NCBI RefSeq assembly: GCF_000221185.1
Contig: NC_015865.1
Location: 1,798,001 to 1,862,000, forward strand
Length of the DNA: 64,000 bases
Source of the DNA: Thermococcus sp. 4557
GTDB lineage: Archaea; Methanobacteriota_B; Thermococci; Thermococcales; Thermococcaceae
Direction of reading: 5' to 3'
Shown here: positions 54,065 through 63,935 of the stretch, piece after piece
Layout: each line of letters starts with the position of its first letter
Position numbering within the stretch: the stretch's first letter is position 1
Notes under the pieces: generated by a model
Databases searched by the model: none
What the model was told of the DNA's origin: nothing
The model's input: only the letters and a program-made list of their open reading frames with translations
Made by a program: the position numbers and the translations under genes

Positions 54065-54814
54065 TTAGACGTAGAACACCATCCCATCGTAAGCTACGAG
54101 AACTCTGTTCCCCCACTTCCTCCTCACGTAGTCCGTCAGCTCTAGGAATGGCAGGTTCTTATGGGAGATGTGGCTGAGGACGGTCCTCTCCGCAAGCTTA
54201 AGCCCTATCTCGGCTGCCTCATCAACGTTGTTGTGATACGGGTCGTCGGTCCCTGGGGGATAGGTCGCGTCAACTATCGCCAGCCTGAGGGGTGCCTCCT
54301 CCCCGAGGAACTCCCACGTCTCCGTTGGGAGGCCTTTGGTATCGTAGAGGAGAGCAATGCTCTTTCCATCCTCCTCGATGAGGTACCCGAGGGTCTCGAC
54401 TTGGTGGTTCAGGCGGAGCGCCGTGATTTTAAGGGTGTCTATTTCAACGGTGTCGCCCGGCTTTATCGTCTTCGGCTGGAGGTTCTTGGGCTCACGGAGA
54501 ATTAGAGCATCGGCATGTCCCTCCGGCGCGTAGAGCGGCGTTTCTAAGGCCATCCATCTGAGCTTGTAGAGGCCGTAGATGTGGTCGTGGTGCCAGTGCG
54601 TGAGGAAAATCGCCTCCAGCGGAACGTTCAGGAAGTCCCTTATGTCGGTTCCAACGTCGAAGAGAACGGCTTTTCCCGTTTCGGTTATGATGGCCAGCGT
54701 TGAGGGCCTCCTCTGGGCGAAGCCGAACTTCCTCGCCTCGCTGCATGTCGGACAGGTGCAGAGGTGCGCCGGAATTCCCTCGCTCCCACCGGTGCCGATG
54801 AAGTAGACTATCAA
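54065..54814 (-). CDS. metallo-beta-lactamase fold hydrolase (PhnP/RNase Z-like)
   Basis: 249 residues from TTG 54814, 5 bases after GGTGG; two GTG codons just upstream are also in frame. The motif THWHHDH (HxHxDH) is near 76-82, with AALLYDTKG-type (IALLYDTKG) and VLSHISHKN later. The N terminus GTGGSEGIPAHLCTCPTC is typical of the PhnP group that hydrolyses cyclic phosphates. The substrate is not certain. Confidence 0.85.
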   Translation of the reverse strand: MIVYFIGTGGSEGIPAHLCTCPTCSEARKFGFAQRRPSTLAIITETGKAVLFDVGTDIRDFLNVPLEAIFLTHWHHDHIYGLYKLRWMALETPLYAPEGHADALILREPKNLQPKTIKPGDTVEIDTLKITALRLNHQVETLGYLIEEDGKSIALLYDTKGLPTETWEFLGEEAPLRLAIVDATYPPGTDDPYHNNVDEAAEIGLKLAERTVLSHISHKNLPFLELTDYVRRKWGNRVLVAYDGMVFYV

Positions 54815-54878
54815 ACCCACCACCTATTTCATGGCTGTGAAATAGTTCCCTTATAAGGATTGCCGCCAACTCCTGAAC

Positions 54879-55343
54879 ATGAGGTTCATAGCGGACATGA
54901 TGCTCGGCCGTCTCGCGAGGTGGCTCCGGCTGTACGGCTACGATACGCTCTACGGCGTTGAGGACGACGATGAGATAATCCGCGCTGCCCTCAGAGAGGG
55001 CAGGGTGATACTCACCCGCGACTCCGGCCTCGCCGGGAGGGCCGAAAAGCGGGGTGTGGGTGTTATCCTCCTCTCCTCGAACTCCCTTGAGGGGCAGGTC
55101 GAGGAGCTCATGCGTTTTGGCCTGGAGTTCAGGGAGCTTTTTCCGGCCAACGCACGCTGTCCCAAATGCAACGGGCTGATAAGGCCCGTTTCGAAGGAAG
55201 AGGTTAAGGATAGAGTCCCGGAGAGCGTTTACGAGCGCTATGACGAGTTCTACGTCTGCGAGAACTGCGGTCAAATCTACTGGCCGGGAAGGCAGTGGAT
55301 GGAGATGCTGAAAATAGACCGGAAATTAAGAAAAGAAGGCTAG
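54879..55343 (+). CDS. Mut7-C RNase-domain protein with zinc ribbon
   Basis: 154 residues. The N-terminal PIN-like Mut7-C part has FIADMMLGRLARWLRLYGYDT (Asp6 acidic core) and TRDSGLAGRAEKRG; the C-terminal zinc ribbon has CPKC and CENC. It is expected to be a nuclease or RNA-binding protein, but the target is unknown. It faces the MBL gene and is convergent with the transporter gene, 4-base overlap. Confidence 0.87.
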   Translation: MRFIADMMLGRLARWLRLYGYDTLYGVEDDDEIIRAALREGRVILTRDSGLAGRAEKRGVGVILLSSNSLEGQVEELMRFGLEFRELFPANARCPKCNGLIRPVSKEEVKDRVPESVYERYDEFYVCENCGQIYWPGRQWMEMLKIDRKLRKEG

Positions 55344-56329
55344 TGAAGAGGGTGGTGGCAGGCCACGAAGTGATTGTGGCTTATCTCCACCAGCTCCGGC
55401 TCGTGGGCTATGCAGACCTCGCTGGCGAGCGGGCACCTCGGGTGGAAGCGGCATCCCCTTGGCAGGTTCGCCGCGTTGGGGACTTCTCCCGTTATCTTGA
55501 ACTTTTTCTCCTTTTTCCTGCGCTCTATTGAGGGAACTGCCTCTATGAGGGCTCTTGTGTACGGGTGGGCGGGGTTCTTGAGAACCTCCTCGGTCGGGCC
55601 GATCTCGACTATCTTGCCGAGGTACATCACCGCTATCCTGTCCGCTATGAGCTTGCCGACCGCTATGTCGTGGGTTATGAAGAGCTGGCTGAGGTTGTAC
55701 TCCCTCTCGAAGCTTTCAAGGAGCTCGAGGATCGAGGCGCGCATGGAGACGTCTATCATCGAGACCGCTTCGTCCGCCACCACGAACTCCGGCTTCAGGA
55801 CCATCGCCCTGGCTATCACGACGCGCTGCCTCTGGCCGCCGCTTAGATGGTGGGGATACCTGTCGTAGAACTCATCCTCAGGGGTCAGGCCGACGCGCTT
55901 CAGCATTCTGAGGGCTATCTCCTTCGCCTCCTCCTTCTCGGCTATCCCATGGACGAGGAGCGGATGGGCTATCGCATCGCCGATCTTCATCCTGGGGCTT
56001 AGGCTGGCGTAGGGGTCCTGAAAGATTATCTGCATCCTCCGCCTGAAGGGCCTCATCTCCTCGCGGGAGAGCTCCGTTATATCCGTTCCGTCGAAGATTA
56101 TCTTACCCTCCGTGGGCTCTATAAGCCTCAAAACGGTCCTTCCGGCGGTCGTTTTACCGCAGCCGCTCTCGCCGATGAGTGCCAGAACCTCGCCCCTGTC
56201 TATCTCGAAACTGATGCCGTCAACGGCCCTGACGTAGCGCACCTGTTCCTTCCTGAGCACCTCGAGTATGTTCCTCCTTATAGGGAAGTACTTCTTCAGG
56301 TTCTCAACGCGAAGCAGTGGCTCGCTCAT
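55340..56329 (-). CDS. oligopeptide/oligosaccharide ABC transporter ATPase (DppF-like)
   Basis: 329 residues. Walker A GESGCGKT near 51-58, signature LSGGQRQR near 165-172 and Walker B FVVADEAVS near 183-191 are intact. The C-terminal family region includes NPAHPYTRALIEAVPS and a cluster of cysteines (GCRFHPRCPLA..C) thought to bind a cluster in this family. Asp in the Walker B is followed by Glu, as expected. It is the last gene of the five-gene importer operon on the minus strand. Confidence 0.9.
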   Translation of the reverse strand: MSEPLLRVENLKKYFPIRRNILEVLRKEQVRYVRAVDGISFEIDRGEVLALIGESGCGKTTAGRTVLRLIEPTEGKIIFDGTDITELSREEMRPFRRRMQIIFQDPYASLSPRMKIGDAIAHPLLVHGIAEKEEAKEIALRMLKRVGLTPEDEFYDRYPHHLSGGQRQRVVIARAMVLKPEFVVADEAVSMIDVSMRASILELLESFEREYNLSQLFITHDIAVGKLIADRIAVMYLGKIVEIGPTEEVLKNPAHPYTRALIEAVPSIERRKKEKKFKITGEVPNAANLPRGCRFHPRCPLASEVCIAHEPELVEISHNHFVACHHPLH

Positions 56330-57297
56330 TCCCCCGCACCCCCGTAGAGATGGCAGGCCACGAAGTGGCCCTTCTCGTACTCTATCATCTCGGGCTCGAC
56401 CGCGTCGCAGAGGCCCTTAAGCGTCGAGCGCTCCTTGAAAACCGGGCACCTTGGGTGGAACCGGCAGCCCGGAGGCGGGCTCCTCAGGTCGGGTGGGTAT
56501 CCAGGAATCGCCCTGACCTCGCTCTCCTTCCAGAGGTCTGGAACCGCCTCGATGAGCGCCTTCGTGTACGGATGGAGCGGGTTCTCGACTATCTGCTCAA
56601 CGGTTCCGAACTCGACGAGCTTCCCCGCGTACATGACGGCTATCTTGTCGCTCCTCTCGGCTGCAAGCGAGATGTCGTGGGTAACGAAGTAGATGCTCGT
56701 TCCCTCGGCCTTGAGGGCGTCTATGAGGTCCATTATGGAGTCCTGCACGATAACGTCCAGAGCGGTCGTCGGTTCGTCCGCGATGAGGAGCTTCGGGTTG
56801 AAGGCCATCGCCATCGCTATGCTTATCCTCTGCCTCTGGCCGCCGCTGAGCTGGTGGGGGTAGTAGTCGAGCCTGTCGGGCGGGAGGTTGACCTTCTCGA
56901 GGAGCTCCTTCGCCCTCTCCCGCGCTTCATCCTCCGGGACGCCGTGGACGGTCATGACCTCGACCATCTGGTCGCCGACTTTCCTGAGGGGGTCGAGGCT
57001 GGTCATTGGGTCCTGGAATATCATGCTGATGTCCTTTCCGCGGATCTTCCTAAGCTCCTCCTTGCCTATCTTCAGCAGGTCCTTTCCCTCGAAGATGACC
57101 TCGCCCGAGACTATCTTCCCCGGCGACGGGACGATGTTCATTATCGCGTGAGCGACCGTGGATTTTCCGCTTCCGCTCTCCCCGACGAAGGTGACCCACT
57201 CTCCCCTGCCTATGCTGAACGTCACGTTCTCGGCCCCTTTGACGACTCCAGCGAGGGTGTAGTAGTAGATGCTCAGGTTCTTGACTTCGAGCAGCAT
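56326..57297 (-). CDS. oligopeptide/oligosaccharide ABC transporter ATPase (DppD-like)
   Basis: 323 residues. Walker A GESGSGKS near 38-45, signature LSGGQRQR near 152-159 and Walker B LLIADEPT near 174-181 are intact, with the family tail NPLHPYTKALIEAVPDLW and GCRFHPRCP. It pairs with the DppF-like ATPase, overlapping it by 4 bases. Together they power the permease pair upstream. Confidence 0.9.
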   Translation of the reverse strand: MLLEVKNLSIYYYTLAGVVKGAENVTFSIGRGEWVTFVGESGSGKSTVAHAIMNIVPSPGKIVSGEVIFEGKDLLKIGKEELRKIRGKDISMIFQDPMTSLDPLRKVGDQMVEVMTVHGVPEDEARERAKELLEKVNLPPDRLDYYPHQLSGGQRQRISIAMAMAFNPKLLIADEPTTALDVIVQDSIMDLIDALKAEGTSIYFVTHDISLAAERSDKIAVMYAGKLVEFGTVEQIVENPLHPYTKALIEAVPDLWKESEVRAIPGYPPDLRSPPPGCRFHPRCPVFKERSTLKGLCDAVEPEMIEYEKGHFVACHLYGGAGE

Positions 57298-57302
57298 TCA
57301 CA

Positions 57303-58151
57303 TCACCTCGTTCCAAGGGAGAGCCTCTCGCTGAGGGCCTCTCCTATCAGCGCGAAGGCCATGGCCAGGAGCATTATCATTATTCCCGGGAAGAAGACCA
57401 GCCACCAGTAGCCGTCGAGCAGGAATGGCTGGCCGACGCGCAGGTCGTATCCCCAGTCGGGCGTCGGCGGCGTTACAGACAGTCCCAGGAAGCTCAGGCC
57501 GGCCTCCGTCAGTATGGCATCCGCGACGCTGAGGGTGAAGACTACCAGTATGGTCGGCGCGAGGTTGGGCAGGATGTACTTGAACATGACCTCCTTGTCC
57601 CTTGCGCCTATCGCGTGGGCCGCCTCAACGAAGAGCTGGCCGGTGAAGCTGAGGGTCTGCCCGCGAACCATCCTGAAGTAGGTCGGCACGTAGACGAAGC
57701 TTATCGCTATGGCCGTGTTTATCGGACTCGGGCCCAGAACCACCGCGATGACCATCGCGAGGATCAAAGCGGGGAACGCGTAGATGCTGTCCATTATCAC
57801 GCTCAGCGTTCTGTCGATTTTTCCACCGTGGTAGCCGGAGAGCAGTCCGAGGGGAATTCCTATCGCCATCGAGAGCAGCGTCGCTATGAATACGACGTAG
57901 AGGACGACCCTTGAGCCCCAGACTATCCTTGAGAACATGTCCTGGCCGAGCCTGTTGGTTCCCATGAGGTGGTCCGGGCTGGGCGGGGCGAAGACGTCGT
58001 CGCTGCTCTGAGTCGGGTCATAGGGGGCTATCCAGGGGGCGAAGATCGCCATTATGACCACGATGAGGACGATGATTATGCCGAAGATGAGCATGCCCCT
58101 GCCGGGTTTCTTCCCGAAGACGAACTCGGTAAGTTTTCCTACTATCTCCAT
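57303..58151 (-). CDS. oligopeptide/oligosaccharide ABC permease (DppC-like)
   Basis: 282 residues from ATG 58151, after GAGGTGG. About six membrane segments, with FAPWIAPYDP and the EAA-type loop FVEAAHAIGARDKEVMFK. The DppC-type N-terminal hydrophobic segment (GRGMLIFGIIIVLIVVIMAI) is present. It forms the channel with DppB-like protein (10 bases upstream). Confidence 0.9.
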   Translation of the reverse strand: MEIVGKLTEFVFGKKPGRGMLIFGIIIVLIVVIMAIFAPWIAPYDPTQSSDDVFAPPSPDHLMGTNRLGQDMFSRIVWGSRVVLYVVFIATLLSMAIGIPLGLLSGYHGGKIDRTLSVIMDSIYAFPALILAMVIAVVLGPSPINTAIAISFVYVPTYFRMVRGQTLSFTGQLFVEAAHAIGARDKEVMFKYILPNLAPTILVVFTLSVADAILTEAGLSFLGLSVTPPTPDWGYDLRVGQPFLLDGYWWLVFFPGIMIMLLAMAFALIGEALSERLSLGTR

Positions 58152-58161
58152 CTTGACCACC

Positions 58162-59181
58162 TCAGTACTTCACCCTCGGGTCGAGCAGTGCATAGACTAT
58201 GTCCACTATGAGGCTGATGATGCCGACGAAGAAGGCGAAGAATATCACGGCACCCTGGATGGCGTTGTAGTCGCGGTAGTCTATCCTGTCCACAAGGAAC
58301 GTTCCCATTCCCGGCCAGCTGAAGGTCGTCTCGGTAAGAACCGCGCCTCCGAGGAGTATGGCGAACTGGAGTCCCATTAGGGTAACGACGGGTATGAAGG
58401 CGTTCTTCAGCGCGTACCACATGACCTTTCTGTCGGCAACACCCCTGGCGTAGTAGGCCCTTATGAAGTCCTGGCTGAGGACGTCAACCATGTTGTTCCT
58501 CACCAGCCTCGTGTACGCTCCGCTGAGGACGATTCCCAGCGTCAACGCCGGGAGGATGAGGTGTCTGACGGAGCTCACGAAGGCCTCCCAGTTGCCCGTC
58601 AGAATGCTGTCGAGGACGTAGAGGCCGGTCACCGTGTGGAGGTTGACCCCCGGATCGAGCCTGCCCGAGGTGGGCAGCCAGTGGAGGTGGATGCCGAAGA
58701 GGTACTGGAGCATCATGCCGAACCAGGGTATGAAGAGAGTGTAAGCGATTATGCTGTAGACCCTCATGGCAGTGTCCGTCTTCGTTCCCTTCCGGGTGGC
58801 CCCTATCACTCCGGTAAGGAGGCCCAGGAGCACGCTGACGGTGAAGGCCCAGAGGGCGAGCTCAAGCGTTGCCGGGAAGCGCTGGGCTATGTAGTCCCAC
58901 ACGGGCTTCCCCATTGGAAAAGCCAGCGTAACCCCGAAATCACCGTGGAGGACGCCCTTGAGGTAGTCGAAGTACTGGACGTAGAGGGGCTTGTCGAGCC
59001 CAGCCATCTGCATGAGGTGCTCCAGCTGCTCCGGGGGAATGTTCTTCGTTCCCACGACTGCCATAACGGGGTTTCCGGGGAGGATTCTCAGGAAGAAGAA
59101 CACGAGGGTGTAGAGGATTAGGATCGTCGGAATTATCATGAGCGCCCTGATTATTATGTACTGACCGAGTCCCCTGGCCAC
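58162..59181 (-). CDS. oligopeptide/oligosaccharide ABC permease (DppB-like)
   Basis: 339 residues, about six membrane segments and the conserved DFIRAYYARGVADRKVMWYHAL-like loop (QDFIRAYYARGVADRKVMW). It matches DppB/OppB permeases. It lies 48 bases downstream of the binding-protein gene and upstream of DppC. All operon members read leftward. Confidence 0.9.
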   Translation of the reverse strand: MARGLGQYIIIRALMIIPTILILYTLVFFFLRILPGNPVMAVVGTKNIPPEQLEHLMQMAGLDKPLYVQYFDYLKGVLHGDFGVTLAFPMGKPVWDYIAQRFPATLELALWAFTVSVLLGLLTGVIGATRKGTKTDTAMRVYSIIAYTLFIPWFGMMLQYLFGIHLHWLPTSGRLDPGVNLHTVTGLYVLDSILTGNWEAFVSSVRHLILPALTLGIVLSGAYTRLVRNNMVDVLSQDFIRAYYARGVADRKVMWYALKNAFIPVVTLMGLQFAILLGGAVLTETTFSWPGMGTFLVDRIDYRDYNAIQGAVIFFAFFVGIISLIVDIVYALLDPRVKY

Positions 59182-59229
59182 GTTATCACCCCTTCGTTAA
59201 TTGAGACAAAAAGGAGTGAAAGAAGGAAA

Positions 59230-60783
59230 TCACTCCTTGTAGAGGGTCGAGTAGCGGAATATCATGTCCGGCCCGATGGTTACTCCCTTGACGTTCTTCT
59301 GGGTCACCACGAAGAGCTTGCCCTGTATCAGCGGTATGTAGGGAACGTCCTGGGCGAGTATGTCCTGGACCTGCTCGTAGAGCTTCGTCCTCTCGTTCTG
59401 GTCGCTGAGCCTCTGGGCCTGGCTCAGGAGGTCGTCCATCGTCGGGTTGGCGTAGCCGGTTCCGGCCCAGCTGTTGGCGGTGCTCTTGAGGAACGGGGTG
59501 GTGTAGTCGTCCGGGTCAAGGTAGTCCGGGTACCAGCCGAGCAGATAGACCTGCATCTGGCCGTTCCTGGCGTAGTCGGTGTAGGTTCCCCATTCGGCGC
59601 TCTTGATGGTGACCTTTATCATTCCGGTCTTCTCCCACTGCTCCTTGAGCATCTGGGCGAGGTCAGCCTCGGTGTCGCCGTAGTGGGTCGGCGTGTACCA
59701 GAGCTGTATCTCCAGCGGGTTGCTCTCGGAGTAGCCGGCTTCGCTGAGGAGCGCCTTGGCCTTCTCCATGTTGCCGTCGCCGTACTTGTCCTTGAAGACG
59801 TCCTTGTGGCTCCACATTCCGTTCGGGACAAGGCTGTAGAGGGGCTCAACGGTTCCCATGAAGACCTTCTGGGCTATCTCCGGCCTGTCAACGGCCGCCG
59901 CGAGCGCCTGCCTGACCTTGACGTTGCTCGTCGGGTCGTTCTTGGTGTTGAGGCAGATGTAGCGGATGAATCCGCCCGGAACCTCTATGACGTTGAAGTT
60001 CTCGTCCTTCTTCAGGCTGTCTATGTCGCTGGGCCTGAGAGTCCTCCAGGCGATGTCTATCTCGCCGTTCTGGAGGGCGAGGCGCATGGTCGAGGCGTCG
60101 CGGTAGAACTTGATGATTATCTTCTCGGTCTTGGGCTTCTCGCCGTAGTAGTTCGGGTTGGCCTCGAGAACGAGCTCTTCATCGCGCACCCACTTGGTTA
60201 TCTTGTAGGGGCCGGCACCGCCTGCAGTCTGGTCGCTCTGTATCTGGTCCGGGGCGTAGTCGGGGTGGACCGGGAAGTACGGCGGGGTCGTGAGGAGGGC
60301 CAGGAAGTATGCGGTTGGCTGCTTGAGGTAGAAGACAACCGTGTAGTCGTCCTTCGCTTCAACCTTGTCAACAAAGTCCGTAACGAGCCAGGACGGGTCG
60401 CCCTGGATGGTCATTACCCTCTCGATGCTCCTGACGACGTCCTTTGCGGTTAAGGGAGTTCCGTCCGCGAATTTAAGGTCCTTCCTCAGGTGGAAGGTCC
60501 AAACGGTCGAGTCCTCGTTGACCTCCCAGCTCTCTGCCAGAGCCGGCTCGATTTCGAGGGTTCCCGGCTTGTATTTCACCAGGCCCTCCATGACGTTGTT
60601 GAGAACCTCCCAGGTGTAGAAGTCGTAGGCGTTCGAGGGGTCAAGGTCAGTCACCTTGTCAGTAACGCCCATCACTATCGTCGCTGTCTCTTCCTCTCCG
60701 CCACCGCCGCTTATACATCCGCTGGCCACTACAGAAAAAACAACCAAAAACACCAGAGCCAATGTCGCGTACTGCCGTCGCAT
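59230..60783 (-). CDS. family 5 ABC transporter substrate-binding lipoprotein
   Basis: 517 residues. Lipobox at VASGC (Cys23) and family 5 motifs: VMGVTDKVTDLDPSNAYD, WTFHLRKDLKFADGTPLTAKDV and LYSLVPNGMWSHKDVF. It captures the substrate. In Thermococcales, family 5 proteins bind oligopeptides or oligosaccharides such as cellobiose, so the ligand is open. TTTAAATGC at about 60820-60828 is the likely TATA box. It heads the operon. Confidence 0.9.
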   Translation of the reverse strand: MRRQYATLALVFLVVFSVVASGCISGGGGEEETATIVMGVTDKVTDLDPSNAYDFYTWEVLNNVMEGLVKYKPGTLEIEPALAESWEVNEDSTVWTFHLRKDLKFADGTPLTAKDVVRSIERVMTIQGDPSWLVTDFVDKVEAKDDYTVVFYLKQPTAYFLALLTTPPYFPVHPDYAPDQIQSDQTAGGAGPYKITKWVRDEELVLEANPNYYGEKPKTEKIIIKFYRDASTMRLALQNGEIDIAWRTLRPSDIDSLKKDENFNVIEVPGGFIRYICLNTKNDPTSNVKVRQALAAAVDRPEIAQKVFMGTVEPLYSLVPNGMWSHKDVFKDKYGDGNMEKAKALLSEAGYSESNPLEIQLWYTPTHYGDTEADLAQMLKEQWEKTGMIKVTIKSAEWGTYTDYARNGQMQVYLLGWYPDYLDPDDYTTPFLKSTANSWAGTGYANPTMDDLLSQAQRLSDQNERTKLYEQVQDILAQDVPYIPLIQGKLFVVTQKNVKGVTIGPDMIFRYSTLYKE

Positions 60784-60912
60784 AAGGTGTCACCGATGAA
60801 TATTTACGCGCATTCATGCATTTAAATCTTTCGTAGTGTTCATTATTGGACCGACGAAGTCCACACATGAGCCCGGGGCAAAGTTGATATATGCTCCACC
60901 CAATTTCCCCCC

Positions 60913-61614
60913 ATGGACTGGGAAGAATGGAAGCCCCTCTACCTCCGCATCGTTCGGGAGATGGGGTACTCGATTGAGGCTGATAGAAGGGCCGCCCAGC
61001 TCCTCAGGGCGCTCCTCCTCGAGGAGGATGAATACATCCTGTGGGACGAGCTGGCGGCCGTCGTCGGGAGAAAGGCCTACGTCTTCGGCTGCGGGCCCAG
61101 CCTGGAGGATGCCCTCGGGGAGTTTGATTTTTCAGATGGGACGTTGATAGCCGCCGATGGGGCAACCTCCGCACTCCTAGGGCAGAATATGATGCCGGAC
61201 ATCATCGTCTCCGACCTTGATGGCAGGATTCCCGACATAAAGCTCGCCAACGATAGGGGGTCATTCCTCGTCGTCCACGCCCACGGGGACAACGTCGATA
61301 AGCTGACGTCATATGTACCCCTCTTCTCAAGGATACTCGGGACGACCCAGACGGAACCGCTGGACATCGTTTACAACTTCGGCGGCTTTACCGACGGAGA
61401 CAGGGCCGCTTTTCTGGCCGAGGAGCTGGGCGCGAGGGAGATAGTTCTGGTCGGCTTCGACTTCGGCGAAACCGTGGGGAGGTGGAGCAAGCCCGGGTTG
61501 AGGGAGCACGCCCCGATATGGGAGAGCAAGAGGAAGAAGTTCGAGTTCGCGAAGGAACTGCTGAAATGGCTGGAGAAGAATGGGAAGGCGAGGATTGATT
61601 ATCTGACCCTTTGA
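60913..61614 (+). CDS. mptE: 6-hydroxymethylpterin pyrophosphokinase MptE
   Basis: 233 residues. DUF115/MptE hallmarks: FGCGPSLEDALGEF, ADGATSALL, DIIVSDLDGRIPDI, NFGGFTDGDRAAFLA and VGFDFGE. It makes the pyrophosphate activated pterin of the archaeal tetrahydropterin pathway. A GATATATGC TATA run lies about 30 bases upstream, so the transcript is leaderless. Thermococcales use the tetrahydropterin in C1 transfer. Confidence 0.9.
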   Translation: MDWEEWKPLYLRIVREMGYSIEADRRAAQLLRALLLEEDEYILWDELAAVVGRKAYVFGCGPSLEDALGEFDFSDGTLIAADGATSALLGQNMMPDIIVSDLDGRIPDIKLANDRGSFLVVHAHGDNVDKLTSYVPLFSRILGTTQTEPLDIVYNFGGFTDGDRAAFLAEELGAREIVLVGFDFGETVGRWSKPGLREHAPIWESKRKKFEFAKELLKWLEKNGKARIDYLTL

Positions 61615-61631
61615 AATGAGGTAATCCTCGG

Positions 61632-62939
61632 TCAGAACCCGGCCACAAAGACCTTCCAGGGGTAAAACGCCACCCTTTCACTTATCTCGTATTTCTCACC
61701 CAGCACGATTCCCCTCTCTGCCCCCAGGCGTTCCATGCTCCTCTCCACCTGGTCCTTCCGAAGCTTGCCGAGACCGACCTCGACGACAGCCCTTTCCCCG
61801 TTCAGCTCAAGGACGAAGTCCGCTCCGCCCCTGCCGGGCTCGTAGCACAGCCGGCCGTTTCCCGATTTTGAGAGGAGGAACAGGTAGAACGCCACGACGT
61901 CTTCGAGCAGAGAAGCGAAGACCTCCTTTCTGTTGAGGTTGAAGCCCGAGCTGAAGAGCAGGGCCGACTTGATCGGAACCGCGAGGAACTTGATTTTGGG
62001 GCTTTTCCGGATGGCCTTCGCGGGAGAACCGCAGGGTGGAATCCTCTGCACGAGGCTGGCCTTCTCCAGGGCATCGACCAGCTTCATAACGGTCCCCTTG
62101 GCCAGCCCGAGGGTTTTTGACAGCCTCTCGTAGCTGAAGCGCTCGCCCTTCGGGGTCGCGAGAAGGTGGAGCAGGTCGAAGGCCCGGTCGAGAGTTTCGG
62201 CGTCGAACTCGTGAACCTCCCGCAGGTCGCGGTAGACAACGCGGTCGAGCATCGCCGTCAATCGTTCGTAAACCTCCCATTCTTCCATTCCGAGGGCGAG
62301 CGGCATCGCGCCGGCCCTGACGTAGGTCTCGACGTCCGCCATCACGGGGGGCATCGAGATTTCTTCTCCCCTCATGATTCTCCCCATGAGTTCCGGCAGT
62401 TCCCGGCCCGTTTTGAGGTGGTGGTACTCCCTAAAGGTCATGGGAAAGAGCTCCCTGTGAAGGGCCCTTCTCGCGAGATCCGGGCTTTCCCTGAGCTTTA
62501 TCGCCGAAGAACCCGTTGCCATTATGAAGAACCTACGTTCGTCGTGGAGGAGCTTGATCTTCAAATCCCAATCCTTCTCGTACTGAACCTCGTCGAGGAG
62601 AAGTACCGCCTTCTCGGGCCTTACCAGTCGCTTGTACGCCTCAACCACCTCCAGCAGCTCTAGGCCGAGGGCCCTCAGCCGGTCGAGGGAGAGGTAGAGA
62701 ACCCCGTTGGGGCCGACCTCTTTCAGGGCTTCAAAGTACAGCTGGGCGAGCAGAGTCGTTTTTCCAACTCCCCTGATTCCGAGCAGAAGGATTGTATCGG
62801 GGTTTCCACCCTTCAGGTACCTCCCAACCTTTGAGTACAGCCAGTTGTAGAGGTGTCTCTTATGGGGCTTGTTGTAGGGGGTGAGCAGGGTGGGGGTGCT
62901 CGTTAGGTGCTCCACAATTAGGTCATCTGGTTGAACCAT
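61632..62939 (-). CDS. AAA-type ATPase with DUF4143-like tail
   Basis: 435 residues from ATG 62939, after GGTGGTG; an upstream ATG at 62993 lies beyond this site. Walker A LGIRGVGKTTLL near 49-60, Walker B AVLLLDEVQ near 107-115, then a sensor region MATGSSAIKL. A winged-helix stretch (YERLSKTLGLAKGTVMKLVDALE) and a nuclease-like C terminus (GGADFVLELNGERAVVEVGLG) follow. It is a second relative of the DUF234 ATPase at 20034, and its role is unknown. Confidence 0.88.
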   Translation of the reverse strand: MVQPDDLIVEHLTSTPTLLTPYNKPHKRHLYNWLYSKVGRYLKGGNPDTILLLGIRGVGKTTLLAQLYFEALKEVGPNGVLYLSLDRLRALGLELLEVVEAYKRLVRPEKAVLLLDEVQYEKDWDLKIKLLHDERRFFIMATGSSAIKLRESPDLARRALHRELFPMTFREYHHLKTGRELPELMGRIMRGEEISMPPVMADVETYVRAGAMPLALGMEEWEVYERLTAMLDRVVYRDLREVHEFDAETLDRAFDLLHLLATPKGERFSYERLSKTLGLAKGTVMKLVDALEKASLVQRIPPCGSPAKAIRKSPKIKFLAVPIKSALLFSSGFNLNRKEVFASLLEDVVAFYLFLLSKSGNGRLCYEPGRGGADFVLELNGERAVVEVGLGKLRKDQVERSMERLGAERGIVLGEKYEISERVAFYPWKVFVAGF

Positions 62940-63045
62940 AACACCACCATTTTGGTTATTATATTGAACCAACTTATAAACGTTTGTTCCCACGGGTGGG
63001 CGATTATCGAGAATTCAAAAATAGAACATAGAAAGCGGAAGTTTA

Positions 63046-63873
63046 TTAGACTAGGTCCTTGAGCTTCTTGACCTTTCCGGCTTTTATCTCGATGTAACCG
63101 GCCCTCTTGAGGAAGCGGAGGACCTCCTCGACGGCCCTTGGGGAGTAGTTGATGACGAGGGTTCCCTTCTCGGTGGGTATCGAGATGGGGGAGGCCCTCA
63201 TGAACGCCTTGACCAGGTCTTCCTCAGGAACCTTCTCGTTGCCGAGGGACTTGAGTATCTCCCCCGAGAGAATCGAGCGGCCTATAAGCGCGAAGTAAAC
63301 CCTCAGAAGGTAGTCCTCGGGGAAGTAGCGCGACGCTATCTTTCCGAGGGTGTTTATCTTGGCTATGTCCAGCTCGAGTATCTCGAACTCGTACTCCATG
63401 GTGAGGTCGGTGAAGGCGAACTGCTTGGCTATCCTCTCGGCGCTCTCGGGGCTGTGAACGAGGTTGAAGGGGAACTTGAACTCGAAGCGGAGCTTCGTGA
63501 CGTCAACGCCCTCCCTCAGCTTGATGACGCCGTCGCTGTAGTCTATGGCGCCGTTCCTCGTGAGCTGGTCGAGGAGCTCAGCCACCCACGGCCCCTCCTG
63601 GAGGAGGGTCTCGAACCTCTCGCCGACCTTGATGTGCTCCAGTATGTGGTTGAGGCTCTCCTTGAACGAAACGAAGCCCTCCCTGAGGGCCTCCCTGTCG
63701 GCCCCCTCTATGACGTCTATCTGCGCGCTTATCTCCTCGAGGGTTCCCTCGAGCAGGTATCCCACGAACGCCTCGTATCCGAGTCTCTCATGAAGCTCGA
63801 ACTTGATGCCTTCCCGTCTCAGGTCTTCCAAAAACGATTTCTTTACGGATTCACTCTTCGTGACGAACCTCAT
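63046..63873 (-). CDS. Thermococcales conserved helical protein
   Basis: 275 residues from ATG 63873, after GGTGATAGA; an upstream ATG at 63978 adds a leader without support. The body is helical with a C-terminal winged-helix-like stretch (YSPRAVEEVLRFLKRAGYIEIK). No known domain. It is divergent from the gene at 63936, with a shared promoter region around 63895-63912. Confidence 0.6.
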   Translation of the reverse strand: MRFVTKSESVKKSFLEDLRREGIKFELHERLGYEAFVGYLLEGTLEEISAQIDVIEGADREALREGFVSFKESLNHILEHIKVGERFETLLQEGPWVAELLDQLTRNGAIDYSDGVIKLREGVDVTKLRFEFKFPFNLVHSPESAERIAKQFAFTDLTMEYEFEILELDIAKINTLGKIASRYFPEDYLLRVYFALIGRSILSGEILKSLGNEKVPEEDLVKAFMRASPISIPTEKGTLVINYSPRAVEEVLRFLKRAGYIEIKAGKVKKLKDLV

Positions 63874-63935
63874 TCTATCACCGAACCGGAAACGGTTAAA
63901 AGCCTTATAGGTTTTTGGTTTCTGGAGGTGAGCGC